5,454 nucleotides of DNA from JACRIM01 sp038042195 (GTDB lineage: Bacteria > Planctomycetota > Phycisphaerae > UBA1845 > UTPLA1). Both the position numbers and the translations under genes were made by a program. This document shows positions 1-4,897 of the stretch, piece after piece. The stretch lies in assembly GCA_038042195.1 (NCBI GenBank), contig JBBTET010000065.1, positions 1 through 5,454 of the forward strand, read 5' to 3'. How positions within the stretch are numbered: position 1 is the first letter of the stretch; the number at the start of each line of letters is the position of its first letter. The notes under the pieces are model-generated. The model made no database searches, was not told the DNA's origin, and saw only the letters and a list, made by a program, of their open reading frames with translations.

Positions 1-105
1 ATCTGTGCATCTGATCGCGTGACATGGAGAGGATTGTTGCAGAGATTGGTTCGGGCGTCGGATAAGCAGGGGCATCACTTGGAAGGCGCGGCGGCAAAGT
101 GTTGA
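1..105 (+). other. Possible C-terminal tail of an upstream gene (weak)
   Basis: One plus-strand frame is open from the first base to a TGA at 103-105 and would encode about 34 residues. The other two plus frames stop within the first 21 bases. The predicted tail is basic and matches no family I recognise. It uses codons such as AGA, GGA and TTG, and its third-position GC content (about 60%) looks lower than that of the two clear genes downstream. A run this short can stay open by chance, and an opposing small open frame (75-230) overlaps it. It is recorded only as a possible partial gene. Confidence 0.12.
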
Positions 106-188
106 ATCATGGTGCAACGGTCGCCATACACAAGTCCAACGGCGCACGGACTATCATGCTCAGTCGCGCCATTGCACAATCTCAACAC
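99..188. repeat. Nested inverted repeat, possible structured RNA or DNA element
   Basis: Two arms pair around a 54-base centre. GTGTTGA (99-105) pairs with TCAACAC (182-188), and GTGCAA (112-117) pairs with TTGCAC (172-177). A small asymmetric internal loop separates the two stems. Inside the centre, AGTCC (133-137) can pair with GGACT (148-152). This gives a three-stem nested fold within 90 bases. The element lies about 330 bases upstream of the first clear gene. It does not match a riboswitch class I know, and no T-tract follows it. Its function is unknown, and chance pairing is possible because each stem is only 5-7 bp. Confidence 0.35.
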
Positions 189-423
189 ATTCTTCACATC
201 ACCGACGCGGTTCCTTCGCGCCAGTCTCATACGAATCTAACAATCACCCAATAACCTCCTCGATTGTTCGGACCCGGCGACATTCGTCCGCCGTTCACAT
301 CGTCGCGCGATAGAGACGCCCGTTCAGGAATTGGCCAAACAAATAATGGCATGCTAACCCATTCCTCCCACGGGCTTAACAACAAACCTCTACGCTCTGC
401 TCTCGTGACGGAAGTGATTCGCG
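189..423. other. Non-coding stretch, nothing recognised
   Basis: No convincing gene, RNA gene or repeat was found here. Open frames on the minus strand across this part lack a suitable ribosome site and resemble no known family. A promoter for the downstream operon probably lies here or just after it. I could not pick a -35/-10 pair well enough to call one. Confidence 0.4.
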
Positions 424-457
424 CGAGTCGATCGAGTTGGTGACTGAGATCGACTTG
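424..457 (+). promoter_or_regulatory. Leader stem-loop 1 upstream of the pseudopilin gene
   Basis: CGAGTCGATC (424-433) pairs with GATCGACTTG (448-457). This is a 10-bp stem with a single G-U pair and a 14-base loop. No T-tract follows, so it is not an intrinsic terminator. If transcription starts upstream, the stem would lie in the 5' untranslated region about 50 bases before the ribosome site. The hexamer TCGATC in its left arm is also complementary to GATCGA at 515-520, which overlaps the first start codon, so an alternative pairing is possible. A regulatory role is inference. Confidence 0.4.
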
Positions 458-462
458 ATGAG

Positions 463-484
463 TTGCGCGGTGCGTGCCGCGCGA
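463..484 (+). promoter_or_regulatory. Leader stem-loop 2 upstream of the pseudopilin gene
   Basis: GCGCGG (465-470) pairs with CCGCGC (477-482) around a 6-base loop. The stem extends by a T-G and a T-A pair at its base. It is GC-rich and compact, ends about 23 bases before the GGAG ribosome site, and has no T-tract behind it. With the preceding stem-loop it forms a tandem structured leader. It may protect or regulate the mRNA, but nothing in the sequence proves that. Confidence 0.35.
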
Positions 485-507
485 GTGGAACCCATGGGGA
501 TGTGAAT

Positions 508-511
508 GGAG
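508..511 (+). promoter_or_regulatory. Ribosome binding site of the pseudopilin gene
   Basis: GGAG lies 8 bases before the ATG at 520 and 11 bases before the next in-frame ATG at 523. A third in-frame ATG at 529 is 17 bases away and too far. The spacing favours 520, with 523 as a possible alternative. Confidence 0.65.
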
Positions 512-519
512 ATTGATCG

Positions 520-1545
520 ATGATGTTGATGACACCTCGCAAGAAAGCCTTCACCCTGATTGAACTGTTGATTGTGATTGCCATTATCGCGCTCTTGATT
601 TCAATCCTGCTTCCCGCGCTCCAGTCGGCCCGGAGGATGGGCCAGACGACCAAGTGCGCCGCCAACCTGCACCACGTCGGCCAAGCCATGGGGTCCTATC
701 TTGCCGAGAACAACGGCGTCTATCCGCCTGCCTACGTCTATCCATACAACTCCGGGGTCGACTACGACCTCACTCGACAGGAGGATCAGGGTTCCACAGA
801 CCCCGCCAACGGCTATCTACACTGGTCGTGGTACCTCTATGGCCACGGCGAAACCGGAGATGGAGCGTTTTCCTGTCCGTCGATCCCAAATGGCGGAGCG
901 CCACGTACCAATCCGGGTCGCAACTTCTCGGATTGGGAGCGTGAGCAGATCGACCAGAACGGTTCGACCTCGACCAGCGAGTTTCAGGACCGTCAGGCTC
1001 CACGAATCGCCTACGCCGGGAACGCCGCAATTTTTCCGCGAAACAAGTTCACCCCGACCATGTCCGGCGGTCAGCGTGTGAATCGCTGCGTGAATGAGAA
1101 AGAGTTCGCCAGCTCGACCACGATTCTCCTCGCTGAGCTTTCCAAGAACTGGAAAGCGACCGCCCTGAGCGACGGCAGCGGTTGGAAATCGAAAAGTCAT
1201 CGGCCGCTCAATCCTTTCATGCACATCGGCTCCGGCACGGATGAATACGGCAGCCCGCCCAATACGCCCGGCTTCACCTATGGACAAGGGCCGAACTACG
1301 GCCTTGTGTCCGGCGCGGACCACGAAAAGATTTCCAACATCGTGGATGGCGGAAACATCGTCGAGACCAACGCTGTCGGTCGCCACCATCCCGGCGGCGG
1401 CAGCTACATCGGCGGCACGGCGAACTTCCTGTATGCCGACACCCATGTGGAAAAGAAATCCGTGCTCACGACCATCGAGAAACGGGAATGGGGTTTTAAG
1501 TTTTACTCGGTCACGGGCGACACCCGCGTAGGGCCGCCTTGGTGA
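520..1545 (+). CDS. Prepilin-type N-terminal cleavage/methylation domain protein (pseudopilin-like)
   Basis: This encodes a 341-residue protein of the large planctomycete family of type II secretion/type IV pilus pseudopilin-like proteins. The N-terminus shows a short basic leader (residues 1-10), then the processing motif FTLIELL with the conserved Glu at +5 (E15), and a hydrophobic helix to about residue 31. This predicts cleavage by prepilin peptidase after A10, N-methylation of F11 and inner-membrane insertion. Ala instead of the usual Gly at -1 is a tolerated variant. The region after the helix (PALQSARRMGQTTKCAANLH, then a NNGVYPP segment) is typical of the family. Near the C-terminus is a modified form of the family's H-X9-DG signature: H290 is 16 residues from D307, and the sequence is DTHV, not DGHV. 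It probably forms an operon with the following gene, with 39 bases between its stop and the chosen start there and no terminator. The protein's partner and exact role are unknown. Confidence 0.93.
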   Translation: MMLMTPRKKAFTLIELLIVIAIIALLISILLPALQSARRMGQTTKCAANLHHVGQAMGSYLAENNGVYPPAYVYPYNSGVDYDLTRQEDQGSTDPANGYLHWSWYLYGHGETGDGAFSCPSIPNGGAPRTNPGRNFSDWEREQIDQNGSTSTSEFQDRQAPRIAYAGNAAIFPRNKFTPTMSGGQRVNRCVNEKEFASSTTILLAELSKNWKATALSDGSGWKSKSHRPLNPFMHIGSGTDEYGSPPNTPGFTYGQGPNYGLVSGADHEKISNIVDGGNIVETNAVGRHHPGGGSYIGGTANFLYADTHVEKKSVLTTIEKREWGFKFYSVTGDTRVGPPW

Positions 1546-1569
1546 TCCAGCCAACATCCTGACAGTTTT

Positions 1570-1574
1570 GGAGG
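1570..1574 (+). promoter_or_regulatory. Strong ribosome binding site that decides the start of the large secreted protein
   Basis: A perfect GGAGG lies only 1 base before the ATG at 1576 but 10 bases before the in-frame ATG at 1585. The first spacing is too short for initiation, so 1585 is the better start. It also gives a standard signal peptide beginning MRRNF. Confidence 0.75.
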
Positions 1575-1584
1575 AATGGGAATT

Positions 1585-1671
1585 ATGAGGCGAAACTTTA
1601 CGCAAACGCTTGGACTCGTCGCAATGGCGACGGTCGCGCTCGGGGCGCTGGCCCAATCGGCCTACGCGGCC
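1585..1671 (+). other. Signal peptide of the large secreted protein
   Basis: Residues 1-29 have a basic N-region (MRRN), a hydrophobic core rich in Leu, Ala and Val (about residues 9-23), and a small-residue cleavage region (SAYAAG). Cleavage is most likely after A28 or A29. A Cys follows at residue 32, but the lipobox before it is poor and sits about ten residues past the core, so a Sec/SPI signal is more likely than a lipoprotein signal. Confidence 0.8.
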
Positions 1672-4600
1672 GGCGCGTGTTGTAAGACGGACGGTACCTG
1701 CGCCGACGTTGCCAACTCGGCCGCGTGCGCCGCCTTCGGGGCCGGTTCGTTCTATCTGGGTGACGGCAGCGCCTGTGCGACATCGGATTGCACTCGTAGC
1801 GCGTGCGTGTTGAACCCACTGGGATCGAATTCCTGCGTGACCGTCTCGCAACCGGAGTGCAACCTTCAGGAAGGCACCTGGGTTCCTCCGCCGGCGACCT
1901 GCGCCTCCATCATTGCGAATTCGTACGGTGTTTTTACGCCGTCGAACGGTGGCCAGTTCAACATCAGCGGTGCGACGCTGTTTGCCGACTTCTTCGACAA
2001 CACGCCGGCGTCCACCAATGACTTCTATAATATGGACAGCGATTCGATCTATTGCCGCAGCCCATTGGTAGATGGGCAGATTGTGGCCACCGGTCCTTAC
2101 GTCGAATTTGCTGATAGCGATTGTGCCGGCGGCCTTGACGGCACGGACCAGCTCGCACCGGCTTGGACCTGCGGCGGCTGGCGCGGCCATTGGCTGGTGC
2201 AATACCGCTCCGTCGGCTCCATTGAGGGTTTCAGTGAATTCGTCGAATGGCAATTGACAGGAAATCTTCCGACCAACGTTCCATCCGAGCGCGGCCTCAT
2301 TAACGGCGTTCGATATGCCTCCACCGGCGTCATCGGAGGTCCGGCCGCGGCCTGTCAGGCCGATTGCGGCGCTGCCGGCCCCACAGACAACACGGGTACA
2401 CCGGTCTGCCCGACCTCGATCGACGCATCGAATACCGACGTTCCTTCGGCCTTCGGCGTTCAGGCAGGCGTGACCGGAGACGCCCGCTGGGATCGCAAGC
2501 CGACGCAATCGGGATACGGTCTCAACAATGATTCGAGCTTTACGAATAACGGCTTTAGCACCGTTCCGCAACTCGCATCGCTGGATCGCGGCGCGTTTGG
2601 CTCGCTGAATTTGAACGTCGCGGCACCAGATGCCAACACGATCTATGACTCGACAATCGCATGGTCGCCCGTTGCCCCCATCGCAAATCGTGGTGCCGGC
2701 AAGCAGAACATTCGATACACCGAACTTCAACACCTTTATGTCTCCGGACGAATGCCTAACGGCGAGAATCTGGTGGGCGCGACACGTGATACCGGCTCCG
2801 GCACACGCAATGCGTGGGCCAACTCGCTGGCCATTGATCCCAGCCAGGCCAACGGCGACAACGTCGGGCCGCGAATTGAATCGTCCACCCAATCCGTGAT
2901 CGGTCTTGTGCCGACCAATCAGGTTCCGCTGATTGCCGGCTCTCGAACGCAACCGACGAACTGCGGTGGTTCGGGCATTATTGAGGATGCCGTGCGAAGC
3001 TGGCGTCTGGCGATCGGCTACACCGGCCTTGTGGGTTCCTCCCGAACGGAAGGCGACATTGCCGCCGGGCTTTACGAAATGTTGAACGTCTGCAAGGACG
3101 TGGATTCCGACGGCGTCGGTATCGTCGGATTCCCTTGCAGCCTACAGGCCTGCGACGGTGGTCCGAATCCATCCGCCGGCGGCGTGGTTCCGCGACACCC
3201 CGGTTGCCCGACGCCTCCGGCGAATACGACGCCGGGCAACAACGGCTACGTCCGAGCCAACCTGTTCACCGTTCTGGACAACGCGAACCCGCTCTGCGGC
3301 TATCAGATCGGTGGCATCCAGACCCTCGGCACTCGCGGTGATCCGCTCTCCGGCCCCGGCATTCCCCCGTACTCGGCGGGAACAGCTAATCCGGCCATGA
3401 GCAATCTTGCCGCGCGTGATTACATCCGTAACTTGCTCGCCAGCATTGCGGCCTACACCGCTGCCCCGGGTACACCGGATGCAAATCTGATGCCGGCACA
3501 GCTCTTTGCCAACAAGTTCTTCCTGAACGCGGCAGTGGATGCGGTTCATAGTCCGCTGAATCCCACCGACTTCTCAACCAGCGTTCTGCTTCAAAATGTG
3601 CAGGACAACGTTCGCTGCAACAACACCGTCAACATTCGTGACTATGGTTCGATCAACGTGGCCGGTCGCGTCCCGACGCGCAACAACATTACGGTGTTGG
3701 CCCAGTTCTACAGCGACGGCAACCAGAACGGCAGCTATGACGCTGACGGTCTGGGCACGTTTACGCTGGCCAACTCGTCGAGCCTGAACCACCGCAATCA
3801 GACCAGTGGTGATTTCTTCTACGACGGTGCCCGCAATCTCAAGGACATCCCTGAGATGATGAAGGCCCTCAAGAATCCGCGCAAGTTCCAGCGCGACGAG
3901 TTCACGTTCTCTGGCACGGGCGTACCGGTTCTCTCCGGCACGCCGGTCTCGCCGAATCCGCTCGGCACGCTGACTCGCAATTTCTTTGTGCCTGAAATCT
4001 CCGGCGATTTCAACGGCGATGGCAACTTCAACACCAAGGACATCCGCTACTTTGCGGACGGACTGGCCATGGATCCCTCCACCGGCAAGCTGAACCGCTG
4101 CCTCGGTTGGGAAATGGTCGACGCCTGGTGGCTGTACTACAAGGTCGGCCCCGGCACCACCTTCCCGAACCCCGGCGTTGTTCGACCGGAATACGCGGCA
4201 CCAACTCCGCCGTGGCATCCGACACTGCCTTTCTACCTCCCGGCGTGGCCGGATGCGCACGTACTCGGTGCGGCCATGGCCGACATCGCGGGCGGCATGC
4301 CGACTCCCGGTTGGGAGCCGACCGGACATGACGGCGCGGTCAACGGTCTCGACATTGACTACGTCTATCGCAACTTTGGCAACTGGGCCAATCTGCGATA
4401 CGACGCGGCCTCTATTGACCTGTCGGCCGACATGAACGGCGATCTGGTCATCAATCAGGCGGACGTGGACAAAGTTGTCCGCGACATCCTCTGCACCCAC
4501 TACGGCGATCGAAATCTCGACGGCGTTGTGAACGTGCTTGACGATCCTTCGGTCAACCTCGGCATGCTGTCCGCCGGCTGGGCTGATGGTGATTTCAACG

Positions 4601-4896
4601 GTGATCGCACCGTGACTGCCGCCGACGTGGCGATTTTCAACACCAACCTGGGTGCGACTTCTTCATGCCGTGTGCATTGCTTGTCCGACGTGAACTGCGA
4701 CGGCAAGCGAGACGGCACTGATGTGGCCGCGTTCATCCTCGCCGTGTTGAACCCGGCGATGTACGACATGACGTATGCCACGTGCGGCTGCTTCCGCCAC
4801 AACGCGGATGCCACTGCGGACGGCATCATCGATGATCTGGACATTCCGGGCTTTGTCAGCGACCTGCTGGCGACGAATCCGTGTCCGGTGAACTGA
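1585..4896 (+). CDS. Large secreted PstS-like substrate-binding protein with Cys-rich N-terminus and dockerin/EF-hand repeats
   Basis: This encodes 1103 residues from ATG 1585 (1106 if ATG 1576 is used). Residues 1-29 form a Sec signal peptide: a basic start, a hydrophobic core, then an AYA-type cleavage site. Residues 32-69 and 74-106 are two Cys-rich modules, the first opening with GACC, likely disulfide-bonded after export. Residues 125-600 or so resemble a PstS-type periplasmic binding fold. The matching elements are SGATLF (128-133), YRSVGS (207-212), NTDVP (283-287), RDTGSGTR (401-408) and AIGYTG (to 481). By analogy with PstS these would line an oxyanion site. From residue 743 to the end are calcium-loop repeats of the D-x-N-x-D-G-x-x-N-x-x-D kind, starting near 743, 808, 949, 975, 1003, 1035 and 1075, with a partial one at 916-923. 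These resemble dockerin type I/EF-hand repeats. There is no C-terminal membrane anchor or LPXTG motif. The fold and export are fairly secure; phosphate as ligand is inference. Confidence 0.93.
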   Translation: MRRNFTQTLGLVAMATVALGALAQSAYAAGACCKTDGTCADVANSAACAAFGAGSFYLGDGSACATSDCTRSACVLNPLGSNSCVTVSQPECNLQEGTWVPPPATCASIIANSYGVFTPSNGGQFNISGATLFADFFDNTPASTNDFYNMDSDSIYCRSPLVDGQIVATGPYVEFADSDCAGGLDGTDQLAPAWTCGGWRGHWLVQYRSVGSIEGFSEFVEWQLTGNLPTNVPSERGLINGVRYASTGVIGGPAAACQADCGAAGPTDNTGTPVCPTSIDASNTDVPSAFGVQAGVTGDARWDRKPTQSGYGLNNDSSFTNNGFSTVPQLASLDRGAFGSLNLNVAAPDANTIYDSTIAWSPVAPIANRGAGKQNIRYTELQHLYVSGRMPNGENLVGATRDTGSGTRNAWANSLAIDPSQANGDNVGPRIESSTQSVIGLVPTNQVPLIAGSRTQPTNCGGSGIIEDAVRSWRLAIGYTGLVGSSRTEGDIAAGLYEMLNVCKDVDSDGVGIVGFPCSLQACDGGPNPSAGGVVPRHPGCPTPPANTTPGNNGYVRANLFTVLDNANPLCGYQIGGIQTLGTRGDPLSGPGIPPYSAGTANPAMSNLAARDYIRNLLASIAAYTAAPGTPDANLMPAQLFANKFFLNAAVDAVHSPLNPTDFSTSVLLQNVQDNVRCNNTVNIRDYGSINVAGRVPTRNNITVLAQFYSDGNQNGSYDADGLGTFTLANSSSLNHRNQTSGDFFYDGARNLKDIPEMMKALKNPRKFQRDEFTFSGTGVPVLSGTPVSPNPLGTLTRNFFVPEISGDFNGDGNFNTKDIRYFADGLAMDPSTGKLNRCLGWEMVDAWWLYYKVGPGTTFPNPGVVRPEYAAPTPPWHPTLPFYLPAWPDAHVLGAAMADIAGGMPTPGWEPTGHDGAVNGLDIDYVYRNFGNWANLRYDAASIDLSADMNGDLVINQADVDKVVRDILCTHYGDRNLDGVVNVLDDPSVNLGMLSAGWADGDFNGDRTVTAADVAIFNTNLGATSSCRVHCLSDVNCDGKRDGTDVAAFILAVLNPAMYDMTYATCGCFRHNADATADGIIDDLDIPGFVSDLLATNPCPVN
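3811..4893 (+). other. C-terminal dockerin/EF-hand-like calcium-loop region
   Basis: About eight loops of the 12-residue EF-hand/dockerin pattern lie in the last 360 residues of the large protein. Near-canonical examples are DFNGDGNFNTKD (808), DRNLDGVVNVLD (975) and DVNCDGKRDGTD (1035). Variants at 949 and 1003 replace the Gly at position 6 with Leu or Arg. The loop at 743 has Phe at position 3. The stretch at 916-923 keeps only the second half of the loop. Most loops are followed by a short helix-like hydrophobic pattern, as in dockerin repeats. Calcium binding is the expected role. Binding to a cohesin partner is possible but cannot be judged here. Confidence 0.75.
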
Positions 4897-4897
4897 G

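Noticed and set aside
331..359. Possible sigma-70 promoter (TTGGCC with a TAAC-containing -10)
   Set aside because: The -10 match to TATAAT is poor, and planctomycete promoter rules are not well enough known to rescue it.
227..689. Minus-strand open frames of about 100 codons upstream of and overlapping the pseudopilin start
   Set aside because: They overlap the leader stem-loops and the pseudopilin N-terminus, and have no domain and no proper ribosome site.
1576..1584. ATG at 1576 as the start of the large secreted protein
   Set aside because: The GGAGG ends one base before it, too close for initiation. The in-frame ATG at 1585 has a 10-base spacing.
1669..1683. Lipoprotein signal (Cys at residue 32 shortly after the hydrophobic core)
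   Set aside because: The residues before the Cys (A-G-A) lack the Leu/Val/Ile of a lipobox, the core ends about ten residues earlier, and the Cys belongs to the GACC module with a second Cys beside it.
817..2952. A 711-codon open frame on the minus strand across both plus-strand genes
   Set aside because: It is antisense to two well-supported genes and crosses their boundary. Its protein is Arg/Gly/Ala-rich with no recognisable domain, which is typical of a shadow frame in GC-rich DNA.
3574..4500. A 308-codon open frame on the minus strand inside the large gene
   Set aside because: It reads as the complement of the calcium-loop region: repeated Asp and Asn codons on the plus strand give Val- and Ile-rich repeats on the minus strand. 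There is no plausible ribosome site or domain.
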